From positions 62,001 to 126,000 of the forward strand of contig NZ_JASXSX010000002.1 of the NCBI RefSeq assembly GCF_032085515.1: a DNA stretch of 64,000 nt, given 5' to 3'. Shown here piece by piece: positions 43,857 through 53,568 of the stretch. Each line of letters starts with the position of its first letter. Position 1 is the first letter of the stretch. A program made the translations under genes and the position numbers. This DNA is from Gleimia hominis (GTDB lineage: Bacteria > Actinomycetota > Actinomycetes > Actinomycetales > Actinomycetaceae). The notes under the pieces were generated by a model, which was not told where the DNA came from, did no database searches, and saw only the letters and a program-made list of their open reading frames with translations.

Positions 43857-46157
43857 CTAATATGGCGTTAACGAAACCGGGTCACCAATCGGAATGCGCG
43901 CGGGTTTACGTTTAACCCCCGGCATCGACACCACGGGCACAACCGGTGCCAAACCCATCCACCATTGGCTAATGGGTCTCCTCGCCTCTAAATCTATCTC
44001 ATCTAACATGTGCGTAACCGGGTGGGAACGAATCGTTCCCCCACTTTGCCCAATATAAAGCGCCTGCTTCTCTCCCCGCGCCAGCAGCTGCGCTAGTTCA
44101 CCAATCGCGTTGAACACCAAGCGGGTCGCTAAAATCCGGTCGAACGCAGACGGGGCCCCACCCTGCTGCATGTGTCCCAACGCGGAATGGCGCACATCGT
44201 AAAGCCCCTCCCCTTCAGACAGGAACACGCGCGCTAAAAACTCCCGGTTGTACCGCGGGTGCGCGTCCTCGTTACGCACCGCAAGGAGGAGGCGGCGTCC
44301 ATTTTGGAAGCTCTCTTTCAGATTCTGCGCGTCCTCACTAATCGACGCTAAATCCTGCGGCTGCTCATTCAAATACACTTTCTCAGCCCCACTGGCCAGG
44401 CCTGCCATTAAAGCCAGGTACCCGCAGCGGCGCCCCATCGTGTCCGCCACAAAGCAGCGTTTAGACGCGGCCGCGGATTCTTTAATCCGATCCAGCGCCC
44501 ACACCGCATTGTTCAACGCCGTGTCCGCCCCGATAGACAGTTCAGAACCCGGCAGGTTGTTATCGATCGTGGCGGGCACCAGCATCATCGGAATGTTGAA
44601 CGCGGGGTATCGGTCGCGTTCCGACACCATGTTGTACACCGCCAGGTACGCGTTGAAACCACCGATTACCAGCAGGGCGTCAATGCGGTTATTCTCTATC
44701 GCCCGCCCCAGCGCGTAGAACTCCTCCAGTTTCGGAATGTGCCGGCGCGTTCCCAGCTGCGCACCCCCTTTGAATGCCCAACCTTCCACATCCGACCACT
44801 TAAGGGTCTGCACGTTAGAATCCATGAGGCCCTGGAATGAACCGTGGATTCCCACCATCTCCATTCCGGCTTCCAACCCGGCACGCACCGCCGTCCGAGC
44901 CGCCGTGTTCATCCCTGGCGCAAGCCCACCGACGTGCAAAATCCCCACGCGTTTCGCCCCCTCGGGCACGCCCTCAAGATCTTGAGGAGGTGTGGAAAGC
45001 ACTTCATTAACGCGCACCATTTGGGTGAACGAAACTCCGCGTGCGCGAATGGCCTGGTCGAACTGCTTGTCTTTCACGAGGGCGGAAACGTTACGGGTTG
45101 CCTCTACCGCTTCCATGAGGGGAATGCGGGTGAGCCGGTTGTGCCGCACCCCAATTATGTAAGCCGGATCGTTCGGGTTAGCGTCCATGAGTTCTTGCGC
45201 CGCCCCGTACCCCATGAGGGTGGGCATCCACCGGTCGTACGCCGATGGGGTACCCCCGCGTTGCACGTGCCCCAAAATGGTGATGCGCGCGTCCAGTTGC
45301 AGTTCATCTTTGATTGCCTGCTCCACATCGCGGGACGTGATGCGGTTCCCATCCGCGTCTTGAGCTCCTTCGGCAACGATCACTATGGAATCGCGCCGGC
45401 CCGCCGCCCGGCCTTTCCGTAGTTTTTGCGCTAAGTCTGCCGCCCATTCTGAGGAGGGGGGATTCTCTGGGGTGAACACGTAGTCGGCGCCCCCCGCAAC
45501 CGCGGCCATGAGGGGGAGGTACCCGCAGTGCCGCCCCATCACCTCAATAACGAATGTGCGCTGGTGGGAGGCAGCGGTGGAAGCGATATCGTCCATGGCC
45601 TCCAAGATCCGAGTTAACGCCGAGTCGGTTCCGATCGTCATGTCGGATCCAACGAGGTCATTATCAATCGACCCCACCAGCCCCACGATCATCAGCTGCG
45701 GGTGGGCCTGCGCGGTCTGCTCTGTGATCTGCCCATCCACCACCAGTTCCTGCACGAGTGATGGCCATTCTTCCCGGAACTCGTTCGTACCCGTGAGGGT
45801 CCCGTCCCCACCGATCACCACGAGTCGGTCAATGCCGCGTTCAATCAAATTCTTGCACGCCGCCCGCAGCCCTTCGCGTTGCCGAAACGCAGCGCACCGC
45901 GCAGTACCGATCACAGTGCCACCTTCGTTGAGGATCGAGGACACGTCCGACCAGTGCATCTGCCGGATCCCATCGCCCCCATCCACGGCGCCCTGCCACC
46001 CTTCGAGGATCGCGTACGGCTGCCCACCAAGTTCGAGGGTAGTGCGAGTAACAGCCCGCACCGCGGCGTTCATGCCTTGCGCATCCCCACCCGAAGTGAG
46101 GATCCCAATGCGTTTCTTCCCGTCTGGTTTTGCTGCGCGTGTTTGAACCTTCGACAT
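43857..46157 (-). CDS. pfkA: Tandem-domain (eukaryote-like) 6-phosphofructokinase
   Basis: Committed step of glycolysis, 766 residues: two PFK domains in one chain, against about 320 for normal bacterial PfkA. The N half (to about 400) keeps the active site: TSGGDAQGMNAAVR, GGDGT at 116-120 (Gly at the ATP-type position), SIDND at 163-167 with the catalytic Asp, MGRHCGYL and HVQRGGTPSAYDR. The C half (about 430-766) is degenerate: GGFNA replaces GGDG and IDNN replaces IDND, while GADTALN, MGRRCGYLALM and HMQQGGAPSAFDR remain. This catalytic-plus-regulatory layout is that of animal and fungal PFK. AAGGGG lies 4 bases before the ATG. Co-transcribed with pgi. Confidence 0.93.
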   Translation of the reverse strand: MSKVQTRAAKPDGKKRIGILTSGGDAQGMNAAVRAVTRTTLELGGQPYAILEGWQGAVDGGDGIRQMHWSDVSSILNEGGTVIGTARCAAFRQREGLRAACKNLIERGIDRLVVIGGDGTLTGTNEFREEWPSLVQELVVDGQITEQTAQAHPQLMIVGLVGSIDNDLVGSDMTIGTDSALTRILEAMDDIASTAASHQRTFVIEVMGRHCGYLPLMAAVAGGADYVFTPENPPSSEWAADLAQKLRKGRAAGRRDSIVIVAEGAQDADGNRITSRDVEQAIKDELQLDARITILGHVQRGGTPSAYDRWMPTLMGYGAAQELMDANPNDPAYIIGVRHNRLTRIPLMEAVEATRNVSALVKDKQFDQAIRARGVSFTQMVRVNEVLSTPPQDLEGVPEGAKRVGILHVGGLAPGMNTAARTAVRAGLEAGMEMVGIHGSFQGLMDSNVQTLKWSDVEGWAFKGGAQLGTRRHIPKLEEFYALGRAIENNRIDALLVIGGFNAYLAVYNMVSERDRYPAFNIPMMLVPATIDNNLPGSELSIGADTALNNAVWALDRIKESAAASKRCFVADTMGRRCGYLALMAGLASGAEKVYLNEQPQDLASISEDAQNLKESFQNGRRLLLAVRNEDAHPRYNREFLARVFLSEGEGLYDVRHSALGHMQQGGAPSAFDRILATRLVFNAIGELAQLLARGEKQALYIGQSGGTIRSHPVTHMLDEIDLEARRPISQWWMGLAPVVPVVSMPGVKRKPARIPIGDPVSLTPY

Positions 46158-46324
46158 AGCACCCCTTCGGTTATGCGCCCGGCTACCTTCCAGGCGCCCC
46201 ACACCATTATGTCGAACCCAGTGCCTCATGCGCGATCCCCAACACAAAATTCTTAAGTTTCAAAATAATCCTGTGGTGTACTCACGCTGGATTTCGGGCT
46301 AACGTCCCTCACTATGCGTTGCGG

Positions 46325-47467
46325 TTACGGATGCGGCGCACCTGCGGGCACGATTCCTTTGAGCCCACGGATCCGCTGTACCTGCTGGCGCGGCCCCGCC
46401 ACAAAAACCCATTCTTTACAGCGCGTATGCGACACTTTCCCCACCCGCTTACCAGTGGGGCTGTGGATCCCGATTTTCGCCCCCACGTACCGGTTGTAGT
46501 CGAATGCGAGCATAGCGACGTCTTCGAACCCAACATTTTTTAGGTGCGTTCGCATTTCATCTGCTTCAATCCAAGATTCGTCGTTGTACGACACCACCAG
46601 GGTGCGGGCGCGAGCGCGGCCTAAAAGATCGAAGAACGCGCGTTTCATCCGCGGTTTTGAGTTGAACACAGATTTCGTTGCGTCTTCGCGCGCGTCCACG
46701 CGTTTCATGGCAACCCCGTAGGTTTGCGGCGCATCCCAACGCACCAGTGTTTCCCAAATGTGGTAGTTCGTAAAGTACCGGTGCTGGTTGTACGGCGGAT
46801 CCAGGTACATGAGGTCCACGGGCTCCAGTTCGTCCACGAGCCGCATGGCGTCACCTCGCACGGCTCGGCCGCCACCGGGCAGCAAATGTGGGATCCGCAG
46901 ATGCATATCGCGGTAAGCCCGCGCCGCCCACTGTTTCAAGTACGCCATCTGCACCCCCGTTGTGGAATCCACCCGGTCCGCAGCTTCCATCAGGGAAGTC
47001 AGCAAGATCGGATACAGCTCAGTGCCAGCGTACCGGTGTTCAATCTGGTCGCGAATCGCATCTATTCGTCGCCCGTTCTTGGGTTGAAAATACCGCGCCT
47101 TTTTACAAAACGTGTCAGTCACGTACCCGTCTTTGCCCTCGAGGGCATTGAGTTGCTCCACGGCTTTTTCTAACGCACGCATGTCGAGCGAGCGCGCGTC
47201 AGTTTGCACGTAAGTTTGCGCCAGCACGTGCGAATAGGTGGCGATGTCACAGGCGGTGGTGTGGATCCCGAGTTTTTTAAACGCTTGCGCAACCCGCGTG
47301 GTTCCGGTGAAAAGGTCCACCGCCGTTTCGGCACCCAAGGTCTGCGCAATCTGTGCCAGTGCGGGCACAAGCCGCCGCTTTGACCCTAAGTACTTGAACA
47401 AGTCCGCCCTTCCATAAGTTACGAATTTTTCGTTCGCCTGCACCTGCCGTGCCTGCGCTGCCAGCAT
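46325..47467 (-). CDS. DNA adenine N6-methyltransferase (D12 class)
   Basis: AdoMet-dependent DNA methylase of the Dam/D12 group, 380 residues. Motif X FKYLGSKRRLVPAL, motif I VDLFTGTTRVAQAFKKLG, motif IV DLMYLDPPYNQHRYF and a late VVSYNDESW are in Dam-like order. A middle helical part (about 110-190) is the target-recognition region. No restriction endonuclease is adjacent, so it is a solitary methylase, and its target sequence cannot be deduced. The start is uncertain: the ATG at 47467 lacks a clear binding site and the frame is open to a GTG at 47536. A C-terminal basic domain of about 50 residues (WVFVAGPRQQVQRIRGLKG) follows. Confidence 0.82.
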   Translation of the reverse strand: MLAAQARQVQANEKFVTYGRADLFKYLGSKRRLVPALAQIAQTLGAETAVDLFTGTTRVAQAFKKLGIHTTACDIATYSHVLAQTYVQTDARSLDMRALEKAVEQLNALEGKDGYVTDTFCKKARYFQPKNGRRIDAIRDQIEHRYAGTELYPILLTSLMEAADRVDSTTGVQMAYLKQWAARAYRDMHLRIPHLLPGGGRAVRGDAMRLVDELEPVDLMYLDPPYNQHRYFTNYHIWETLVRWDAPQTYGVAMKRVDAREDATKSVFNSKPRMKRAFFDLLGRARARTLVVSYNDESWIEADEMRTHLKNVGFEDVAMLAFDYNRYVGAKIGIHSPTGKRVGKVSHTRCKEWVFVAGPRQQVQRIRGLKGIVPAGAPHP

Positions 47468-47617
47468 GGTGCCTACAAAACCGTGCTCGCACACCTGGCG
47501 TGTGCCACGCTCGTTTATTCCGGCGGGGCGCCGCACCCCGTTGGCTCACGCGAACGCCACCCGCTCCATCTTAGATGATGGCTCGCGGGTGGCGATGCAA
47601 CCTCGTTTTGCTGCGCG

Positions 47618-48835
47618 TTACTTCAACCGTGCCTGCAAGTTCTCGTCTAGCGCCTGCAGGAACTGCTCGGTCGTTAACCACTCCTGGTCCGGCCCGATGA
47701 GTCGCGCCAAGTCCTTAGTCATCTGCCCGCCCTCAACGGTCTTAATGATCACGTCCTCCAGGGTTTGGGCGAAACCCGTAACTTCCGGGGTGGAGTCGAG
47801 TTTACCTCGGTGCTTCAGCCCCCCGGTCCAAGCGAAAATCGACGCGATGGGGTTGGTGGAAGTCGGTTCCCCTTTTTGGTGACGACGGTAGTGGCGGGTC
47901 ACCGTGCCGTGCGCGGCCTCCGCTTCCACAGTTTTCCCATCGGGCGTCATCAGCACGGACGTCATCAGCCCCAGCGACCCGAACCCTTGGGCCACCGTGT
48001 CAGACTGCACGTCCCCATCGTAGTTCTTACACGCCCACACGTAGCCACCTTCCCACCTGAGGGACGAGGCCACCATGTCGTCAATCAGCCGGTGCTCGTA
48101 CGTTAACCCCGCTTTTTCAAACTCCTCTTTGAACTCGGAGTCATAAATATCCTGGAAAATATCTTTGAACGCCCCGTCGTAGGCCTTGAGGATCGTATTC
48201 TTCGTCGACAGGAACACGGGGTATCCGCGCTGCAGACCGTAGGTGAAGGATGCGCGGGCGAAGTCTTTGATTGACTCATTGAAGTTGTACATGCCCATTG
48301 TGACGCCACCGCCCTCAGGCATCTTCACTACCTCATGCTGAATTGGTTCACTGCCATCTTCTGGGGTGAACGTCAAAGTTACGGTACCTGCGCCGGGAAC
48401 TTTAAAATCAGTGGCCTTGTACTGGTCGCCGTGCGCATGACGGCCAATCACAATGGGTTTCGTCCAGTTCGGCACGAGGCGGGGAACGTTCGAAATGATG
48501 ATGGGCTCGCGGAACACTACGCCCCCGAGGATGTTGCGGATAGTTCCGTTCGGGCTCTTCCACATCTCTTTGAGGTCGAACTCTTTGACACGTGCCTCGT
48601 CTGGCGTGATGGTGGCGCATTTGACGCCCACTCCGTGTTCTTTGATCGCGTTCGCCGCATCGATCGTCACCTGGTCGTTCGTGGCGTCGCGGTTTTCAAT
48701 CCCGAGGTCGTAGTATTTCAGATCGATATCGAGGTACGGGTGGATCATGCGGTCTTTGATGAACTGCCACATGATGCGCGTCATCTCGTCGCCGTCAAGC
48801 TCCACTACTGGGCCTGCTACCTTGATCTTCGACAT
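47618..48835 (-). CDS. icd: Isocitrate dehydrogenase (NADP)
   Basis: Oxidative decarboxylation of isocitrate to 2-oxoglutarate, 405 residues. It is the homodimeric, eukaryote-like type II form rather than the E. coli type: GDEMTRIMWQFIKD near the start, SPNGTIRNILGG with the substrate Ser/Asn/Arg, RHAHGDQYKATDF, ENYDGD-like CKNYDGDVQSD with the metal Asp, AAHGTVTRHYR and TNPIASIFAWT. AGGAG lies 5 bases before the ATG. It complements sucCD and mdh elsewhere in the window. Confidence 0.97.
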   Translation of the reverse strand: MSKIKVAGPVVELDGDEMTRIMWQFIKDRMIHPYLDIDLKYYDLGIENRDATNDQVTIDAANAIKEHGVGVKCATITPDEARVKEFDLKEMWKSPNGTIRNILGGVVFREPIIISNVPRLVPNWTKPIVIGRHAHGDQYKATDFKVPGAGTVTLTFTPEDGSEPIQHEVVKMPEGGGVTMGMYNFNESIKDFARASFTYGLQRGYPVFLSTKNTILKAYDGAFKDIFQDIYDSEFKEEFEKAGLTYEHRLIDDMVASSLRWEGGYVWACKNYDGDVQSDTVAQGFGSLGLMTSVLMTPDGKTVEAEAAHGTVTRHYRRHQKGEPTSTNPIASIFAWTGGLKHRGKLDSTPEVTGFAQTLEDVIIKTVEGGQMTKDLARLIGPDQEWLTTEQFLQALDENLQARLK

Positions 48836-48959
48836 GGCTCTCCTAACTCCAGCATCCCTAACTAGGCATAGCGTGTTACTGCGGGTAAACCATCAGTGAC
48901 ACATTCGGACACACCTCAAGATTACTCGACATCAAGATACTTTTTGGGGTTTTGAACCA

Positions 48960-51900
48960 CTAGCGGGCGCTGCGCACACTCGGCATACCAATTGCCACCG
49001 GGCCGGCCGCGCGCCCCGCTGGAGCGCATCCACACGCAGCTCCACATGCGGGCACCGCTCCAGGTTTAGTCGCAGGCTGCGCTTCCACCGCCGCCTCATC
49101 CCACTGCAGCGACCCGTCGGCCATGAGCGCAGTCGAAATCATGAGTTTAATGCGGTTCAGTTGGTTCACTGCGGACGCGCCCGGGTCATAATCTATCCCC
49201 ACAATGTTTGCTTGCGGATACTTCTTCCGCAGCGGACGGAACATGCCTTTCCCCACCACGTGGTTCGGAAGACACGCGAACGGTTGCGCACAAATAATAT
49301 TGGGGCACCCGTTTTCGATCATGTCCATCATTTCTCCGACCAGGTACCAGCCCTCCCCCGCCTGCAGGCCTTGAGGCGCGATATCAGCGGCGCGTTTAGC
49401 CATCTGGTCGATCGGGGTGGAGGCTTCGAACTTCCCGTTGGTTTTCGCAAACGCTTTGCGCACCGGGCGTTCGTACAGTGACAGGGCTGCGAGCACGAGT
49501 TTTTTCAGGCGGCGCCCACCGGTCTCACCCATGTTTTCTGCCCGCCAATCGCCGTCTGACATGGCGGATTGGAAGAACTGCAGCAGTCCGGGGAGGACGG
49601 CTTCGCAGCCTTCGTCTTCAATGGTGCCGACCGCGTGGTTGTTCGCGTAGGGGTGGAATTTCACGAGGATCTCGCCCACTAAGCCGACTCTGGGTTTGCG
49701 CGGCCCGGCGATCGGAAGGTTGTCGAACTCGCTTACGCACTGGGCGATTAGGCGGCTGTAGCGAATGCGTCCGAACTCACCGGCCCGGCCAGAGGCAAGC
49801 CAAGAGCGCATCAGCGTGTTCCACCGCTCGTACAGGGCCATCACGGATCCGGGTTCCACTTCGTACGGGCGGGTGCGCAACACCATGGTCTGCAGCGCAT
49901 CACCCATGACGATCGATTGGATAACGGAGTGCACAATCCCGGGAGTGAGGGAGAACCCGGAGGCCTTCTCCACTGACTGCAGTGAGACGGGCAGGACGGG
50001 CACTTGCCCGTAACCGGCGTCGCGCAACCCTTTGCGTAGCAGTGACGCGTAGTTGGTGGCGCGGCACATACCCCCGGTTTGTGAGATCGCAACCGCAACC
50101 CGGTTGGGGTCTACCCGCCCGGACTCCAGCTCGTCGATCAGTTGTCCAATCACCACGATCGCGGGGTAGCAGGCGTCGTTGTTAACGAACTTCAACCCCA
50201 GTTCGTTCGACTCCGGGGTGGTTTGCTCTAAAAGCCGCACGTTATAGCCGGCTTTGCGCAACGCCACTTCGGCGAGTCGGAACTGGATGGGCGCCATTTG
50301 GGGTACCAAGACTTCCCAGTTTTCATCGCGCATCCGCTTCGAGAACTCAACCGGGTCGTAATCAGTGTGTACCAGTGGGGACGGAACCCCGTCCTCACGT
50401 CCTTTCCCAGCTGGATACGTGGCCAGCACCTGGGAGGAGGTGGCGCGTTCGGCCGCGGCAGCGTCTAGGGAACGCAACCGGATCTTTGCCGCCCCCAGGT
50501 TGGACACTTCGTCGATCTTCAGCTGGGTGAAGATATCACCGTTTTGCTGCAAGATCTCTTGCACTTGCTCGGCAGTGACCGCGTCTAAGCCGCAGCCGAA
50601 ACTGGTTAGTTGAACCAGCTGCAGATCCGGGCTCATGGACACGGTGGCGGACGCTTCGTACAACCGCGAGTGGTACGTCCACTGGTCCCGCACCCGAATA
50701 GGGCGTGCTAACCGCTGATCCATAACTGAATCCTCGGTGAGCACCGCCATCCCCAAGCCCACGATGACCTCGGGTATCCCGTGGTTAATCTCGGGGTCCA
50801 AGTGGTATGGGCGGCCCGCCAGAACGATGCCGCGCGTGTCGTGTTCGCGCATCCACTCGAGCGTTTCCCGCCCCTTCTGCGCGATTTCGCAGCGCACCGC
50901 CTCTTGTTCCTCAAACCCCGCTTCGATCGCGGCCAGCGCTTCTTCTAGTTCCACATCCCACGGCGCGAGCGCTTTCACTAGTTGCCGGGCCATGGCCTCA
51001 CGGTTATCTAGATTCATATACGGACTAATGAAATTCGCCCGTCCGTCCGCGAGCGATTCCATGTTGTGCCGCAGCACTTCCGGGTAGGTGGCGACGATGG
51101 GGCAGTTGAAGTTCGCGTCGTGGCTGTCTTTTTTCTGGTTGTAGTTCACGCACGGGTAGAAGATGTTCTTCAGCCCCTTATCGAGCAGACTTTCGATATG
51201 CCCGTGCGCAAGTTTAGCGGGGTAGCACACGTTCTCGGACGGAATGGATTCCATCCCGCGTTCGAACAGTTCGTGGTTTGACCGCCCCGAAATCATCACG
51301 CGGAACCCGAGTTTAGTGAGCACGGTGAACCACAGTGGGTAGTCTTCGTACATTCCCAGCACGCGCGGCACCCCCATGTCGCCGCGGTACGCGTCTTTTT
51401 CACGCAGCCGCCGGTATCCGAACATGCGTTTGTACTTCCATTCGTACAGGTTCGGAAGTTCGGATTTCTTTGGGATCCGCTCCAGGGAGGCACCGCGTTC
51501 ACACCGGTTCCCAGACACGTGCCGTTCCCCGTTTGAGAACGTTGAGATCGTCATGTTGCAGTGGTTTTGGCACAGTCGGCAGGTTTTGCGGGTGGTTTCC
51601 ACTTGGAAATTCTTGAGGTCCTCTAACTGCACCAGTGAGGACACGCCCGTGCCGTCGTCGTGGTTTTTGGCCGTGAGGGCCGCCCCGTACGCCCCCATGA
51701 GGCCCGCGATGTTGGGCCTAACTACTTGCCGGCCGGTGAGCAGCTCGAAGGCGCGCAGCACGGCGTCGTTGAGGAAGGTGCCGCCTTGAACAACTACTTT
51801 TTCGCCCAGATCTTCGGGGGATTTTAGTTTTATAACTTTATACAGTGCGTTGCGCACTACGGAATAGGATAGGCCGGAGGCGATCGCTCCCGTGTCCGCC

Positions 51901-53441
51901 CCCTCTTTTTGTGCTTGTTTAACCGAGGAGTTCATGAACACGGTGCAGCGCGTCCCCAAATCTACGGGGGCGGGTGATTGCGTGGCGAGGTTAGCGAACT
52001 CTTCTACGCTCACCCCCATGGAGGCGGCGAATGTTTGCAGGAACGAGCCGCATCCGGCGGAGCAAGCCTCGTTTACGGAAATGGAATCCACCACGCCGTC
52101 TTTAATGCGGATGTACTTCATGTCTTGCCCACCGATGTCGATTACAGAGGAAACGCCGGGCGACATGTAGTTCGCAGCCCTAAAGTGCGCCATGGTTTCC
52201 ACTTCGCCTTCGTCCATGGTCAAGGCGGTTTTGACGAGTCCTTCGCCGTATCCGGTTGAGCAGCACCGGCCAATCACCACGTCCTCTGGCAGTTGCGTCC
52301 GCACTTGTTTAACGATTTCAATGGCGGCGCGCAGTGGATCCCCTTCGTTGGAAGCGTAGTGGGTGAACACGATGCGGTCGCGCTCATCAATAACTACCGC
52401 CTTGATGGTTGTGGATCCCGCGTCGATCCCTAACCAGCAGCGCCCGTGAGCTTGGGAAGTGGGGATTTGTTCGATGGTTTCTTGTGCGTGGCGGGTGTCG
52501 AACGCCTGGCGTTCTGCCGCGTCTTTGAACAGTGGCCGCATGCGCGTGGATTCGGCTACCACTTCGGCTTGTACCAGGTCTTTGATGAGGTCTTTGAGGG
52601 GACGTGGGGTTTGCGGATCTTGCCCCGGTTTGGTGTGCGTTGCCATGAGGGCTGCGCCGAGGGCGACGTACAGTTGTGCATCCGGTGGGGTTATGAAGCT
52701 CTCCACTTTAGGGAGCAGCGCGCGGTACGCTTCCCGCAATTCAGGGAGGAAGTGCAGGGGCCCACCCAGGAGCATGACGTTGCCCCGGATCGGCCTCCCA
52801 CAGGCCAGGCCTGCGATGGTTTGGGTGGCCACAGCGGTGAATACGGAGGCAGCGATGTCAGCATGGGCAGCTCCTTGGTTGAGCAGGGGCTGCACGTCAG
52901 ATTTAGCGAATACACCGCAGCGGCTGGCGATCGGGTACTGGGTTTTCGCTTGGGCAGCCAGCTCGTTTAGGCCGGACGCGTCGGTGTCCAGCAGAGTGGC
53001 CATCTGGTCGATGAACGCGCCCGTTCCCCCGGCGCACGTACCGTTCATGCGCTGTTCCGGCGTGGGGTGCAGGTAGGTTAGCTTGGCGTCCTCACCCCCG
53101 AGCTCGATGATCACATCCGTGTCGGGGTGGAACACGCGGGTGGCTTCTGTTTCAGCGATTACCTCTTGCACAAAGGGAACGCCCATCGCTTGGGCAACAG
53201 CGAACCCACCCGAGCCGGTAACCGCCATTAGTGCGGGCGTGTTCCCCACGTCCTGCAGGACGTCGCGCAGGAGTTTCACAAGTTCGCGGCGCACGTCTGC
53301 GTTGTGACGCCGGTAGTCTGCGAACACGCGTTCACCGGTATTGTTCATCGCCACCGCTTTGACCGTTGTCGACCCCACGTCGATGCCAATATGCAAGGCG
53401 TTCGGGATTGTTTTGCTGCTCATGGTCAAGGAATTCGCCAT
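48960..53441 (-). CDS. Fused acyl-CoA dehydratase activase / HgdB-like protein
   Basis: A 1493-residue protein related to activators and subunits of 2-hydroxyacyl-CoA dehydratases. Two BcrAD/BadF-type ATPase domains come first: about 17-310 (GIDVGSTTVKAV, NGTCAGGTGAF, SRCGVFAKS) and about 335-610 (GIDAGSTTIKAV, NEACSAGCGSF, GTRCTVFMNSSVKQ), each with the two Cys expected to hold a shared [4Fe-4S] cluster. Then DUF2229 (CRLCQNHCNMTI, GNRCERG) and HgdB-like parts with ENVCYPAKLAHGHI and NNDACYPAIVV, and a Cys-rich tail (ACGAACGCA). GAGGGG lies 8 bases before the ATG. Such fusions occur in anaerobes; substrate unknown. Divergent TetR gene. Confidence 0.88.
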   Translation of the reverse strand: MANSLTMSSKTIPNALHIGIDVGSTTVKAVAMNNTGERVFADYRRHNADVRRELVKLLRDVLQDVGNTPALMAVTGSGGFAVAQAMGVPFVQEVIAETEATRVFHPDTDVIIELGGEDAKLTYLHPTPEQRMNGTCAGGTGAFIDQMATLLDTDASGLNELAAQAKTQYPIASRCGVFAKSDVQPLLNQGAAHADIAASVFTAVATQTIAGLACGRPIRGNVMLLGGPLHFLPELREAYRALLPKVESFITPPDAQLYVALGAALMATHTKPGQDPQTPRPLKDLIKDLVQAEVVAESTRMRPLFKDAAERQAFDTRHAQETIEQIPTSQAHGRCWLGIDAGSTTIKAVVIDERDRIVFTHYASNEGDPLRAAIEIVKQVRTQLPEDVVIGRCCSTGYGEGLVKTALTMDEGEVETMAHFRAANYMSPGVSSVIDIGGQDMKYIRIKDGVVDSISVNEACSAGCGSFLQTFAASMGVSVEEFANLATQSPAPVDLGTRCTVFMNSSVKQAQKEGADTGAIASGLSYSVVRNALYKVIKLKSPEDLGEKVVVQGGTFLNDAVLRAFELLTGRQVVRPNIAGLMGAYGAALTAKNHDDGTGVSSLVQLEDLKNFQVETTRKTCRLCQNHCNMTISTFSNGERHVSGNRCERGASLERIPKKSELPNLYEWKYKRMFGYRRLREKDAYRGDMGVPRVLGMYEDYPLWFTVLTKLGFRVMISGRSNHELFERGMESIPSENVCYPAKLAHGHIESLLDKGLKNIFYPCVNYNQKKDSHDANFNCPIVATYPEVLRHNMESLADGRANFISPYMNLDNREAMARQLVKALAPWDVELEEALAAIEAGFEEQEAVRCEIAQKGRETLEWMREHDTRGIVLAGRPYHLDPEINHGIPEVIVGLGMAVLTEDSVMDQRLARPIRVRDQWTYHSRLYEASATVSMSPDLQLVQLTSFGCGLDAVTAEQVQEILQQNGDIFTQLKIDEVSNLGAAKIRLRSLDAAAAERATSSQVLATYPAGKGREDGVPSPLVHTDYDPVEFSKRMRDENWEVLVPQMAPIQFRLAEVALRKAGYNVRLLEQTTPESNELGLKFVNNDACYPAIVVIGQLIDELESGRVDPNRVAVAISQTGGMCRATNYASLLRKGLRDAGYGQVPVLPVSLQSVEKASGFSLTPGIVHSVIQSIVMGDALQTMVLRTRPYEVEPGSVMALYERWNTLMRSWLASGRAGEFGRIRYSRLIAQCVSEFDNLPIAGPRKPRVGLVGEILVKFHPYANNHAVGTIEDEGCEAVLPGLLQFFQSAMSDGDWRAENMGETGGRRLKKLVLAALSLYERPVRKAFAKTNGKFEASTPIDQMAKRAADIAPQGLQAGEGWYLVGEMMDMIENGCPNIICAQPFACLPNHVVGKGMFRPLRKKYPQANIVGIDYDPGASAVNQLNRIKLMISTALMADGSLQWDEAAVEAQPATKPGAVPACGAACGCAPAGRAAGPVAIGMPSVRSAR

Positions 53442-53568
53442 CGTTTTCGCCCCTCTGGTTGCCTACTGTGACACTATGGAGGCACACACCTATTTTCAAT
53501 CATGATGAAATTAAGGGTTTTATTCCTTACCAGACAGTAGTTGAGCTGCATAGATAGCGAGATTAGAG

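Noticed and set aside
43857..46157. Pyrophosphate-dependent phosphofructokinase
   Set aside because: The residue after GGD is Gly (GGDGT), as in ATP-dependent enzymes; PPi-dependent ones carry Asp there.
46325..47536. Restriction-modification system
   Set aside because: Neighbouring genes on both sides are metabolic enzymes and no nuclease gene is present.
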